Positions 30,481-38,311 of a stretch of 53,503 nt of DNA are shown here, one piece after another (the first letter of the stretch is position 1; the number at the start of each line of letters is the position of its first letter). Both the position numbers and the translations under genes were made by a program. This DNA is from Phytomonospora sp040655735 (GTDB lineage Bacteria > Actinomycetota > Actinomycetes > Mycobacteriales > Micromonosporaceae), in NCBI RefSeq assembly GCF_040655735.1, contig NZ_JBFAKK010000025.1:1-53503 (forward strand), read 5' to 3'. The notes beneath the pieces were generated by a model. It had not been told where the DNA came from. It saw only the letters and a program-made list of their open reading frames with translations, and did not search any database.

Positions 30481-31416
30481 CTAGCCCAGCAGGCCGGTCA
30501 GCGAGTCCAGGCCACCGAGGCCGGACGTGGAGCGGGCCGCGGCGGGCGCTTCCTTGGTGGTCTTGGTGCTCTTGGTGCTCTTGGTGGTGTGCACGTCACC
30601 GTGCGAGTGGTGGTCGTGCGAGTCGTGGTCGGAACCCGACTGCGCCGTCGCGTTTCCGCGGCAGCCGGCGTTCGAGGCGCCCAGCACCGCGACCGCGTTG
30701 CCGCAGGCGGTGATGGGGGCCTGGACGCCCAGGCCGACCTGGTTGCCGTTGCCGAGACCGAAGTTGTCGCTGGTGTACATGTTCGGCGTCAGGGAGGGCT
30801 TGGCCACGGCGTGGACCGACCCGTCGCAACCGGCGTTCGCGACACCGCCCGCAGCGACGGCGTTGCCGCACACGGCGATCGGGGCCTGCGCGATCGCGGC
30901 GACCTGGTTGCCGTTGAGGGCACCGTAGTTGCCGTAGCTCACGAGGTCGTAGCTGCGGCCCTCGGTGATCGGGGCGACCTCGGTGACCGGGGCCGACTCG
31001 ACGTGGTTGCGACCCATGTTGGCGCTGGAGTTACCGGAGCAGCCGGCGTTCGAGGCGCCGAGGACGGCGACCGCGTTGCCGCAGACGGCAATGGGGGCCT
31101 GGACGGTCGCGGCGGCCTGGTTGCCGTTGAGCAGACCGTAGTTGTCCGAGCTCCACAGGTTGTTCAGCGCGTCGGGCGCGATGTTCGCGGTCGCGTCGCC
31201 GTTGCACCACGCGTTGGAGGTGCCGGCCACGGCCACGGCGTTGCCGCACGCGGTGATGGGAGCCTGGACGGCGGCGACGACCTGGTTGCCGTTGCCGGCG
31301 CCGTAGTTGCCGGTCGTGCCCAGGTCGGCCGCCTGCACGGCGCCGCCCGAGAGCAGCAGGAAGCCGGCGGCGAGGATCCCGGTACGGATGGCCTTGCGAG
31401 CGAGACTCTTCTTCAT
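30481..31416 (-). CDS. Four-repeat chaplin-like secreted protein, 311 aa
   Basis: The signal peptide IRTGILAAGFLLLSGGAVQA is followed by four regular chaplin repeats, each with a (S/G)(D)NYG-type start, NGNQ, QAPI..CGNAVAVxG.(S/A)NAxC. Spacers between repeats include an unusual VESAPVTEVAPITEGRSYD segment. The C-terminus has DHDSHDHHSHGDVH (His/Asp-rich, metal-binding potential), a TTKSTKSTKTTKE stretch, then GLGGLDSLTGLLG. Known long chaplins have two chaplin domains plus a sorting signal; four domains without an anchor is unusual. The ATG at 31416 is chosen over a longer frame because AGGAAGG precedes it. Confidence 0.9.
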   Translation of the reverse strand: MKKSLARKAIRTGILAAGFLLLSGGAVQAADLGTTGNYGAGNGNQVVAAVQAPITACGNAVAVAGTSNAWCNGDATANIAPDALNNLWSSDNYGLLNGNQAAATVQAPIAVCGNAVAVLGASNAGCSGNSSANMGRNHVESAPVTEVAPITEGRSYDLVSYGNYGALNGNQVAAIAQAPIAVCGNAVAAGGVANAGCDGSVHAVAKPSLTPNMYTSDNFGLGNGNQVGLGVQAPITACGNAVAVLGASNAGCRGNATAQSGSDHDSHDHHSHGDVHTTKSTKSTKTTKEAPAAARSTSGLGGLDSLTGLLG

Positions 31417-31506
31417 GAGAGCTGTGTGCCTTCCTAGAACGGAATTGTTTATGGACCTGCCCGTTCCTGGCGTGAACGGACGTTTCTGGCGACTTCCGCG
31501 CGCATT

Positions 31507-31524
31507 AAAGCGCATGTGCGCTTT
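31507..31524 (-). promoter_or_regulatory. Inverted repeat in the four-repeat chaplin promoter region
   Basis: AAAGCGCA-TG-TGCGCTTT is an 8-2-8 inverted repeat located 91 bases upstream of the chaplin ATG, inside an AT-richer intergenic stretch. It is a good candidate operator for a developmental regulator. No similar sequence was found upstream of the other two chaplin genes. Confidence 0.55.
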
Positions 31525-31693
31525 CACGCTGCGGTATTTGTTTCCGATTAAGCTGCTGCTGCCTTTTGTTGGCGAAGCCTGCGCGCTGCTACATCAGCGG
31601 TGGCTTTGGCATTCCGCAATGGGAGGACGCGGTCGCACTCTTAGGCGAACCTTGCGTGGAGATTGTCGACCGCAGCCTTCCCGGCGGGTCAGA

Positions 31694-32926
31694 CTAATCG
31701 GGAGAGACGACCGGGTCGGCGATCCGCTCGGAAGGCAGACCCATGTTGGCCGTTGCCGGCGCGACGCGAGACACCCGCGGGTCGCCGGCCATGAGGTTCT
31801 GATGCGCGGTGGCCGAGCCACCGTCGTGCAGGGTGGCCCCGGCACCGCCGGAGAGCCCACCACCGGTGATGTGCCCCAGGTCAGGGCCCATCGGGTACTG
31901 CGACGGGAGAGGAGCGTACGGGGCGTGGCCCCTACCGCTGCTCAAGATGACCGCCGCGTCGTGAGACGAGGTACTGCGTTCCGCTCCGGGCTGGTACTCG
32001 GCGGAGTACCCGGCCGCGTGGAGCAGAGCCTGCGCAGGGGTGACACCTTGCCCGTTCGCCGCGCCGGAATCCGGACCGATGAGCGAGCCATCGAGCCGCG
32101 ACACGAAGGTCCCCAATGCGTTCCCGGGTATGGCCGGGACGATCGGCGCAACCTGCGCGAGTGACGCGCTCACAGGGCTGACGACCATGGCGACTGGCGC
32201 CGTCACCTCATGAAGCACACCGGCCACTGGCTGTGTGACGGCACCCATGCCCCCGCTGCCGACCGTCTCGGAGAGAGGGTCGAAGACGGGGCGGGCGACA
32301 CTCGCCAATGGCTCGCTGACCGGTCGCACCAGCCCGAGGTACGGGTCCAGTGGCGCGGCCGGGGCGGCGATGACACGGCTGAGCCCGAAGGGCTTCACCG
32401 TGTCCTCCACCAGGTCGAGCGGCGCGTCACTCGTCGGGACGGCGTCGCTGCTGGCGGAGTCGGACCGGTCTTTCGACCGGGTGTCTCGGGAGGACTTCCC
32501 TTGCTCTTCCTTGCGAGCGACGGTGTCCGTAGCGGCGGGCGAGGCTTCGCCGGCCGCTCCGTGCTCGTTTCCGCCGTTGCGGACTGAACTCTCGGTCGAC
32601 CTCGGGCCCTTCCCGGCGGCACCTTCGACAGGTACGACGTCCAGGTAGAGCGAGGCGTTCGGGTCCAGCTGGTTCGACTGGGTCGGATTTGCGGCCTGCA
32701 CCGACGTTTCAACGGCCCCGCTGAGCGAGGAAGTCGTCATGGGCGCGAGGTCGTACGCGAACGAGTCGTCCGTCACGGCGGCGTGGGCGGACACGGCACC
32801 GAGGCACCAGGCCGCACCCGCCAGACCGGCGACCACGATGCCGCGCAGCACGCTGCGCGTGGGGAATCGACGGCGCAGCCCGGCGGCGCGACGAATGTCG
32901 CGGCTCCTTCGGCTGGACACCGACAC
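31694..32926 (-). CDS. Secreted low-complexity protein of unknown function, 410 aa
   Basis: A long basic n-region (SRRSRDIRRAAGLRRRFPTR) and a hydrophobic helix ending AVSAHA form a signal peptide. The mature protein has a Ser/Asp/Lys-rich spacer, then a region of amphipathic Pro/Val repeats (PVSEPLASVARPVFDPLSET and AVTQPVAGVLHEVTAPVAM, then VSPVSASLAQVAPIVPAI), and a disordered C-terminus. No cysteine pairs and no known domain. It lies upstream of and parallel to the two multi-repeat chaplins, so a co-assembled surface role is possible. GTG 32926 is preceded by AAGGGA. Confidence 0.6.
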   Translation of the reverse strand: MSVSSRRSRDIRRAAGLRRRFPTRSVLRGIVVAGLAGAAWCLGAVSAHAAVTDDSFAYDLAPMTTSSLSGAVETSVQAANPTQSNQLDPNASLYLDVVPVEGAAGKGPRSTESSVRNGGNEHGAAGEASPAATDTVARKEEQGKSSRDTRSKDRSDSASSDAVPTSDAPLDLVEDTVKPFGLSRVIAAPAAPLDPYLGLVRPVSEPLASVARPVFDPLSETVGSGGMGAVTQPVAGVLHEVTAPVAMVVSPVSASLAQVAPIVPAIPGNALGTFVSRLDGSLIGPDSGAANGQGVTPAQALLHAAGYSAEYQPGAERSTSSHDAAVILSSGRGHAPYAPLPSQYPMGPDLGHITGGGLSGGAGATLHDGGSATAHQNLMAGDPRVSRVAPATANMGLPSERIADPVVSPD

Positions 32927-32958
32927 AATGATTCCCTTCGTGGTTCTTCCGGTCTCGT

Positions 32959-32980
32959 CCGATGGAGGTTAATCCATCGG
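32959..32980 (-). promoter_or_regulatory. Inverted repeat upstream of the secreted protein gene
   Basis: CCGATGGA and TCCATCGG form a perfect 8-base dyad around GGTTAA, 33-54 bases before the GTG start. It may be an operator or part of the transcription stop for the HMG-CoA lyase operon. Confidence 0.5.
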
Positions 32981-33004
32981 CACTCACTGTAATCAACGAA
33001 GGGG

Positions 33005-33038
33005 TCGCGGGGAGGTCACGCCTTCCCGCGACTTTTTT
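33005..33038 (+). terminator. U-tailed hairpin facing the plus strand
   Basis: TCGCGGGGAGG and CCTTCCCGCGA pair over 11 bases (one G-U) and are followed on the plus strand by CTTTTTT. No plus-strand gene ends here, and both neighbours are on the minus strand, so it would stop antisense transcription or serve as an insulator. Confidence 0.6.
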
Positions 33039-33057
33039 CAAAGAATTGTGTTCACGC

Positions 33058-33969
33058 CTATTCGGGTAGTCGCGGGCCCGCCCGGAGCACACCACTGGGC
33101 AGTTCACGGCCGACAATGTCCTGCGCGAGTCGGGCCGCCTCGATCAATGCGTGCAGATCGACACCTGTATCTATTCCCATATCTGCGAGCATGTGCACGA
33201 CCTCCTCGCTGGCGACGTTGCCCGTCGCGCCCGGGGCGTACGGGCAGCCGCCGAGCCCGCCGACGCTGGCGTCGAACTCGGTGATGCCGTAGTCCAGGGC
33301 GGTGAGGATGTTGGCCAGGGCCGTCCCGCGCGTGTTGTGGAAGTGCAGCAGCAGCGGGGTGTCGGCGTGCGAGCCGCGCACCAGCTCCAGCAGCTCGGCG
33401 ACGCGGCGAGGCGTGCCCATGCCGGTGGTGTCGCCGAAGGAGACGCGGTCGGCACCGTCGGCGATGACCCGGTCGACGATGGCGGCGACCCGCGCGGGGT
33501 CGACGTCGCCCTCGTAGGGGCAGCCGAAACTCGTCGAGATGATGACCTCGGCCGAGGCGTTCTCCTTGTGCAGCAGGGAGATCAGCCCGGTGATGTCGTC
33601 GAGCGAGTCCTCGGTGGAGCGGTTGACGTTCTTCTCGTTGTGCGTGTTCGAGGCCGACACGACCACCTCGATCTCGGTGAAGCCCGCCTCAAGGGCGCGG
33701 TGGGCGCCCTTGGTGTTGGGGACCAGCGCCGAGTAGCGCACGTCGGGGTTCTTCTTCGCCCGCGCCCACACCTCGGCGGCGTCGGCCATCTGCGGGATCG
33801 CTCGCGGGTGCACGAAGCTGACGGCCTCGATGCGCCCCACGCCGGTCTGCGACAGCGCGTCGAGCAGGCGCACCTTGTCGTCGGTGGAGACCGGGTCCTC
33901 GTTCTGCAGGCCGTCACGCGGCCCGACCTCCCGCAGCGAGACCGCGGCGGGCAGCTTGGAGAAGTTCAT
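33058..33969 (-). CDS. Hydroxymethylglutaryl-CoA lyase, 303 aa
   Basis: A TIM-barrel lyase with all HMG-CoA lyase motifs: LREVGPRDGLQNE (catalytic Arg and Asp), SASNTHNEKNVNRS, STSFGCPYEGDVD, FHNTRG (metal His) and GGLGGCPYAPGATGNVA with the catalytic Cys. It cleaves HMG-CoA to acetoacetate and acetyl-CoA, the last step of leucine degradation. Its ATG overlaps the biotin carboxylase stop by 4 bases (ATGA), so it is in the same operon. Expected cytoplasmic. Confidence 0.94.
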   Translation of the reverse strand: MNFSKLPAAVSLREVGPRDGLQNEDPVSTDDKVRLLDALSQTGVGRIEAVSFVHPRAIPQMADAAEVWARAKKNPDVRYSALVPNTKGAHRALEAGFTEIEVVVSASNTHNEKNVNRSTEDSLDDITGLISLLHKENASAEVIISTSFGCPYEGDVDPARVAAIVDRVIADGADRVSFGDTTGMGTPRRVAELLELVRGSHADTPLLLHFHNTRGTALANILTALDYGITEFDASVGGLGGCPYAPGATGNVASEEVVHMLADMGIDTGVDLHALIEAARLAQDIVGRELPSGVLRAGPRLPE

Positions 33970-35297
33970 CGCATCCTCCCGACGATGCCGGTGTCGTAGA
34001 CGCCCTCGGTGAACTCGGGGTTGTCGAGCAGTTCGAGGAAGAACGGCAGGTTCTGCTTCGGGCCGGCGATCGCGAACTCCGACAGCGCCTGACGCGCGCG
34101 GCTCAGCGCGGTCGCGCGGTCGGGGCCGCTGACGATCAGCTTGGCCATGAGGGAGTCGTAGAAGCGCGGCACTGTATTACCTTGCGCGTAGCCGGAGTCG
34201 ACGCGCACGCCGCGCCCCTGCGGCTCGGTCCACTCGGTGATGACGCCGGGACCGGGCAGGAAGCGCTTGGGGTCCTCGGCGTTCACGCGGAACTCGATGG
34301 CGTGGCCGGCCGGCGAGGGATCGTTGATCTTGGGGTCCTCACCGGCGGCGACCTTGAGCTGCGCGGCGACCAGGTCGACGCCGTAGACGGCCTCGGTGAT
34401 GGGGTGCTCGACCTGGAGGCGCGTGTTCATCTCCAGGAAGAAGAAGTCGCGGGTGTCCACGTCGAGGAGGAACTCGACCGTGCCGGCGTTGCGGTAGGAG
34501 ACGGCCTCCCCGGCGCGGCGGGCAGCGTCGAGGAACCGGGCGCGCAGCTCGGGGTCGAGCGCGCAGCTGGGCGTCTCCTCGACGAGCTTCTGGTTGCGCC
34601 GCTGCACCGAGCACTCGCGCTCCCCGAGGGTGAGGACGCGGCCGTCGGCGAGCCCGAGGATCTGCACCTCGATGTGGCGCACGCGCGGGTAGAAGCGCTC
34701 GATGAGAACGTCACCGGAGCCGAAGAGGCGCTCGGCGACGCCCTGGATCTGCTCGAAGACCTTCGGCAGCGCCCCGGCGTCCTCGGCGACGGCCATGCCC
34801 ATCCCGCCGCCGCCCGCGGCGGCCTTGACCATGACGGGGTAGCCGATCTCCTCGGCGCGGGCCGTGGCGGCCTCGGCGCTGTCGACGGGCTCGCCCGTGC
34901 CGGGCGCGACGGGCACGCCGGCGGCCGACATGAGGTTGCGCGCGTTGATCTTGTCGCCCATGGCGGCGATGGCCTCGGGCTCGGGGCCGACCCAGATGAG
35001 GCCGGCGTCGCCGACCGCGCGGGCGAACTCGGGGTTCTCCGACCCGAACCCGTATCCGGGGTGGATCGCCGCGGCGCCGCTTTGCTTGGCCGCGGCCAGG
35101 ATCGCGTCGATGTTGCGGTACGACTGGGCCGGATCGGCCGGTCCGATGTGGACCGACTCGTGCGCCTCGCGCACGTAGGGAAGATCCGCGTCGGCCTCGG
35201 AGTGGACCGCGACGGTGCGGATTCCGAGCTTGTTGGCGGTCTTGATGATCCGGCGGGCGATCTCGCCCCGGTTGGCGATGAGCAGCGACTCGAACAC
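33966..35297 (-). CDS. Biotin carboxylase subunit without carrier domain, 443 aa
   Basis: A full ATP-grasp biotin carboxylase: LLIANRGEIARRII (start), KAAAGGGGMGMAVAEDAGAL (ATP loop), ECSVQRRNQKLVEETPS, LEMNTRLQVEHPITE and a C-terminal domain ending NPEFTEGVYDTGIVGRMR. In most methylcrotonyl-CoA carboxylases the alpha subunit continues with a BT linker and a biotin carrier domain (AMKM), but this one stops exactly at the end of the carboxylase core. No separate carrier gene was seen in the window. It starts with GTG preceded by AAGGTGG and follows tetR by 19 bases. Confidence 0.93.
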   Translation of the reverse strand: MFESLLIANRGEIARRIIKTANKLGIRTVAVHSEADADLPYVREAHESVHIGPADPAQSYRNIDAILAAAKQSGAAAIHPGYGFGSENPEFARAVGDAGLIWVGPEPEAIAAMGDKINARNLMSAAGVPVAPGTGEPVDSAEAATARAEEIGYPVMVKAAAGGGGMGMAVAEDAGALPKVFEQIQGVAERLFGSGDVLIERFYPRVRHIEVQILGLADGRVLTLGERECSVQRRNQKLVEETPSCALDPELRARFLDAARRAGEAVSYRNAGTVEFLLDVDTRDFFFLEMNTRLQVEHPITEAVYGVDLVAAQLKVAAGEDPKINDPSPAGHAIEFRVNAEDPKRFLPGPGVITEWTEPQGRGVRVDSGYAQGNTVPRFYDSLMAKLIVSGPDRATALSRARQALSEFAIAGPKQNLPFFLELLDNPEFTEGVYDTGIVGRMR

Positions 35298-35306
35298 GCC
35301 ACCACC

Positions 35307-35320
35307 TTAACGGTCGTTAG
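35307..35320. promoter_or_regulatory. TetR-type operator before biotin carboxylase
   Basis: TTAACGGTCGTTAG is the same dyad as at 21686-21699. It lies 10 bases before the biotin carboxylase GTG and overlaps the stop codon of the tetR gene. Confidence 0.72.
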
Positions 35321-35931
35321 GGCGTCCCCGCCAGTGCTCCGAGAGTCGCCTCGCGAAGCAGGCGTGCGGTGTCGAGGTGGTCGGTGTGACCGCCCTGGCC
35401 GCGCTGGGTGAAGTACGGCGTGGAGTTCATCAGGCCGAAGGCGGCGTGGGCCAGCACACGCGCCTGCTTCTCGGACAGTTCGGGACGCAGGGCGACCAGC
35501 ACGGTCACCCACTCCTCCACATACTGCCGCTGGAGCTTGCGGATCTCGTGGCGCGACTCGTCGGGGAGGCGGTCGAGTTCGTGGACGTGGAGGGCGATGA
35601 CGGCGGGGTTGGTCAGCGCGAAGTCGACGTGGAACTCGACGAGGGCGTGCAGCGCCGCGCGGGGGTCGTCGGGGTTCGCCTCGACGCGCTTGCGCCCGCC
35701 GCTGAGCAGGCGCTGGCTGACCGGGCGCAGGGCGGCCACGAGCATGGCCTCCTTGCCCTTGAAGTGGTGGTAGAGGGCGGGGCCGGTGACGTCGACGGCG
35801 CGGCCGATGTCGTCCATGGAGACGCCGTGGTACCCGCGGGTGGCGAACATCCGCACGGCGACCTCGAGGATCTCCTCGCGCCGGGACCTGGCGACCGGGC
35901 CGCTGCCGGTCTCGGTGGGTGTGCTGCTCAT
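35317..35931 (-). CDS. TetR-family regulator, 204 aa (likely acyl-CoA/leucine-catabolism repressor)
   Basis: The N-terminal helix-turn-helix reads RREEILEVAVRMFATRGYHG, VSMDDIGRAVDVTGPALYHHFKG. The C-terminal TetR domain (about residues 60-204) is of the fatty-acyl or acyl-CoA-sensing type. The gene heads the biotin carboxylase/HMG-CoA lyase operon, so it probably senses a pathway acyl-CoA and represses that operon. Its own promoter carries the variant site TGAACGGTCGTTCA, and a second site overlaps its own stop codon. Start chosen at the ATG giving MSSTPTETG. Confidence 0.88.
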   Translation of the reverse strand: MSSTPTETGSGPVARSRREEILEVAVRMFATRGYHGVSMDDIGRAVDVTGPALYHHFKGKEAMLVAALRPVSQRLLSGGRKRVEANPDDPRAALHALVEFHVDFALTNPAVIALHVHELDRLPDESRHEIRKLQRQYVEEWVTVLVALRPELSEKQARVLAHAAFGLMNSTPYFTQRGQGGHTDHLDTARLLREATLGALAGTP

Positions 35932-35963
35932 TCGGATGAGATTAGCCCTCACATGTTTCAGAC

Positions 35964-35977
35964 TGAACGGTCGTTCA
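35964..35977. promoter_or_regulatory. TetR-type operator upstream of tetR
   Basis: TGAACGGTCGTTCA is a dyad lying 33 bases before the tetR start. Its core ACG-NN-CGT is shared with the two sites at 21686 and 35307. Confidence 0.68.
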
Positions 35978-35986
35978 CCAGATGGG

Positions 35987-36018
35987 ACGTGCGCCGCTTC
36001 GCGCGAAGCGGCGCACGT
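35987..36018. terminator. Perfect 32-base palindrome after the MMPL gene
   Basis: The stretch 35987-36018 is a perfect palindrome (arms of 16 bases, starting ACGTGCGCCGCTTCGC). It lies 5 bases from the MMPL stop and before the tetR promoter. It should fold into a very stable hairpin, acting as a terminator between two same-direction genes. Confidence 0.75.
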
Positions 36019-36023
36019 CACGG

Positions 36024-38165
36024 TCAGTCGCGCAGGCCCACCCGGGCGTGCAGTCGGCGCAGCGGACCGGGCGCCCACCAGTTCGCGCGGCCGGTCAGGC
36101 GCATGAGGGCGGGCATCAGCACGCCGCGGATGAGGGTGGCGTCGACGAGCACGGCGATGGCCATGCCGATGCCGAGCATCTGGAGGAAGACGACGTCGCC
36201 GGTGGCGTAGACGGCGAAGGTGAACGCGAGGATCGCCGCGGCCATGGTGACCAGGGGCGCGCTGCGCTGGATGCCGCGGGCGACGGCGGCGGTGTTGTCG
36301 CCGGTGCGGTCCCACTCCTCCTTGATGCGCGAGAGCAGGAAGACCTCGTAGTCCATGGACAGGCCGTAGGCGACGCAGAACATCAGAATCGGGATGGACG
36401 GTTCGAAGGAGCCCTGCGGGGTGAAGCCGATCAGCTCGGCGAGGTTGCCGTCCTGGAACATCCAGACGAGCGCGCCGAACATGACCGCCAGCGACAGCAG
36501 GTTGAGCACGGTGGCCTTGACGGGGATGACGACGCTGCCGGTCATCAGGAAGAGGATGACGAAGGTGGCGATGAGGATGAGCAGGAGGACCAGCGGCAGG
36601 CGGTCGAGCATGGCGTCGCGGAAGTCGGTGAGGTCGGCCGGGTAGCCGCCGACCAGGACCTCGAAGGGCGCCGGGACCGCGCGGACCTCGGCGACCAGGC
36701 CGGTGCCGTCGCGGTCGAGCCGCTCCGAGGTCGGGACCACCGACAGCCAGGCCGCCGAGCCCTCGGCGTAGGCCGCATCGCCGTCGCCGACGCGGCTCCC
36801 GCCGGCGAAGCGCCCGGCGGAGGAGTCGACCTGGGCGACGCCGTCGACCCGCGACAGCGCCACGGCGTAGGCGGCGATGTCGTCGCCGGGTTCGGCGGTG
36901 GTGGTGACGATCTGGAGGGCGTCGGTCTCCTCACTGGAGAAGGCGGAGTTCATCTGCTCAGTGACGACGCGGGCGGGCGCGTCGGCGGGCAGCGCGCGCT
37001 CGTCGGGCAGGCCGAAGCGCACGCCGAGGAACGGCGAGGCCAGCAGCAGCACCACGACCAGGGCGAGGCCGCCGGTCAGCACCGGGCGCTTCATGACGGC
37101 GGTGGCGATGCGGTGCCAGCGACCGTCCCCTGTGGACGCCTTCTTGGCGCGGGTGACGCGGTGTCCCCACAGTCGCAAGGCCGCGGGGAGGATGACGACC
37201 GCGCCGACGGCGGCGGTGAGGGGAACGAAGACGCCGGCGTAGGCGAAGGACTGGAGGAAGGGGAAGGGGAAGAGGAGAAGGACCGAGAGGCTGACGGCGA
37301 CGGTTCCGGCGCTGAAGAGGACGGTCCGCCCGGCGGTCGCGGTCGCACGGGACACGGCGTCCTCAATGGACTTTCCGGCGGTGATCTCCTCGCGGAACCT
37401 GGTGATGATGAACAGGCAGTAGTCCACGGCCAGGCCGACGCCCATGACGAGGGTGAGGTTGGCCGCGAAGGTCGAGACCTCGACGAAGCCGGCGACCAGG
37501 CGCAGCAGGGCCAGTGTGGACAGTACGGAGAACAGGCCGATGCCGAGGGTCAGGAAGGCCGCGACGGGTCTGCGGTAGAGGACCAGGAGCAGGATCAGCA
37601 GGCCGGGCAGGACGATGGCCTCGGCGAGCAGGAAGTCGCCCCGGGCCAGCTCGGCGGCCTCGCGGAAGAGTTCGTCGGCGCCGCCGACGGCGATGGTGAG
37701 CGCGGGGTCGGTGCGGTTGAAGGCCTCAGTGAGGCCGGGCAGGATGTCGGCGCGGACTTCGGTGGCGTCGCCGGGAATGTGGGCCAGGACGAGGGCGGTG
37801 GTGCCGTCCTCGCCGCGCAGGGTCGGGGAGGCGCCGGTCCAGTAGGAGCGGGCCTCGGCGACGCCGGGGTGGTCGGCGAGTTCGGCGGTGAGGTCGCGTC
37901 CGGCGCTCGCGGTGGCGAGGCTGTCCACATCGGAGTCGTTGGCGGTGACGAGTAGGACGACGTTGGCGGTGCCGGTGTCGAACTCGGTGAGCAGGGCCTG
38001 GGAGGCGAGGTCGGACTCGGCGCCGGGCGATTCGAAGCGCGAGAGGGTGAAGACGTTGAGGGCTCCGGCCCCGTAGACGGCCGACGCGAGGAGCACGAGC
38101 AGGCCGATGATGAGCACCGGCCGTGGTCGCAACCGTTGCGCGGCAGGGCTTTTCGCTGAGGGCAT
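36024..38165 (-). CDS. MMPL-family RND transporter, 713 aa
   Basis: Two MMPL halves, each with an extracytoplasmic domain and a bundle of helices. The first half has VMGVGLAVDYCLFIITRFREE, the second VAYGLSMDYEVFLLSRIKEEW; these GxxxDY segments are the proton-relay markers of the family. An N-terminal anchoring helix (VLIIGLLVLLASAVYGAGAL) begins the protein. Members export lipids or drugs. The ATG at 38165 is used because GGAG precedes it; upstream frame is open but lies in the operator region. Two tandem dyads directly upstream point to a repressor. It is divergent from the SnoaL gene. Confidence 0.92.
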   Translation of the reverse strand: MPSAKSPAAQRLRPRPVLIIGLLVLLASAVYGAGALNVFTLSRFESPGAESDLASQALLTEFDTGTANVVLLVTANDSDVDSLATASAGRDLTAELADHPGVAEARSYWTGASPTLRGEDGTTALVLAHIPGDATEVRADILPGLTEAFNRTDPALTIAVGGADELFREAAELARGDFLLAEAIVLPGLLILLLVLYRRPVAAFLTLGIGLFSVLSTLALLRLVAGFVEVSTFAANLTLVMGVGLAVDYCLFIITRFREEITAGKSIEDAVSRATATAGRTVLFSAGTVAVSLSVLLLFPFPFLQSFAYAGVFVPLTAAVGAVVILPAALRLWGHRVTRAKKASTGDGRWHRIATAVMKRPVLTGGLALVVVLLLASPFLGVRFGLPDERALPADAPARVVTEQMNSAFSSEETDALQIVTTTAEPGDDIAAYAVALSRVDGVAQVDSSAGRFAGGSRVGDGDAAYAEGSAAWLSVVPTSERLDRDGTGLVAEVRAVPAPFEVLVGGYPADLTDFRDAMLDRLPLVLLLILIATFVILFLMTGSVVIPVKATVLNLLSLAVMFGALVWMFQDGNLAELIGFTPQGSFEPSIPILMFCVAYGLSMDYEVFLLSRIKEEWDRTGDNTAAVARGIQRSAPLVTMAAAILAFTFAVYATGDVVFLQMLGIGMAIAVLVDATLIRGVLMPALMRLTGRANWWAPGPLRRLHARVGLRD

Positions 38166-38181
38166 GGAAGCTCCAGAGTAG

Positions 38182-38230
38182 AATGCGAGCACCGGCTCGC
38201 ATTAGCAGAATGCGAGTAGTCGCTCGTATT
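38182..38230 (-). promoter_or_regulatory. Two tandem operators upstream of the MMPL gene
   Basis: AATGCGAGC-ACCG-GCTCGCATT (38182-38203) is a perfect 9-base dyad. AATGCGAG-TAGTCG-CTCGTATT (38209-38230) repeats it with one mismatch, 27 bases away on centre. They lie 17-65 bases before the MMPL ATG. This is the pattern of a TetR-family operator pair. No matching site was found before the tetR gene at 38783. Confidence 0.78.
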
Positions 38231-38311
38231 TTTCGCGGGTGTGGCTGAGACGACGCTGAGATCCCGCTCCACTGACGGAAGGTGTCAGGGGAGCCCGGCT
38301 AGCCTCGGGGC

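Noticed and set aside
29328..31416. CRISPR-like regular repeats
   Set aside because: The repeats are coding chaplin domains of about 40 codons, not short palindromic repeats with unique spacers, and no cas genes are present.
30388..31437. 349-residue open frame on the plus strand
   Set aside because: It mirrors the four-repeat chaplin on the other strand; the low-stop-codon frame is a side effect of GC-rich repeats.
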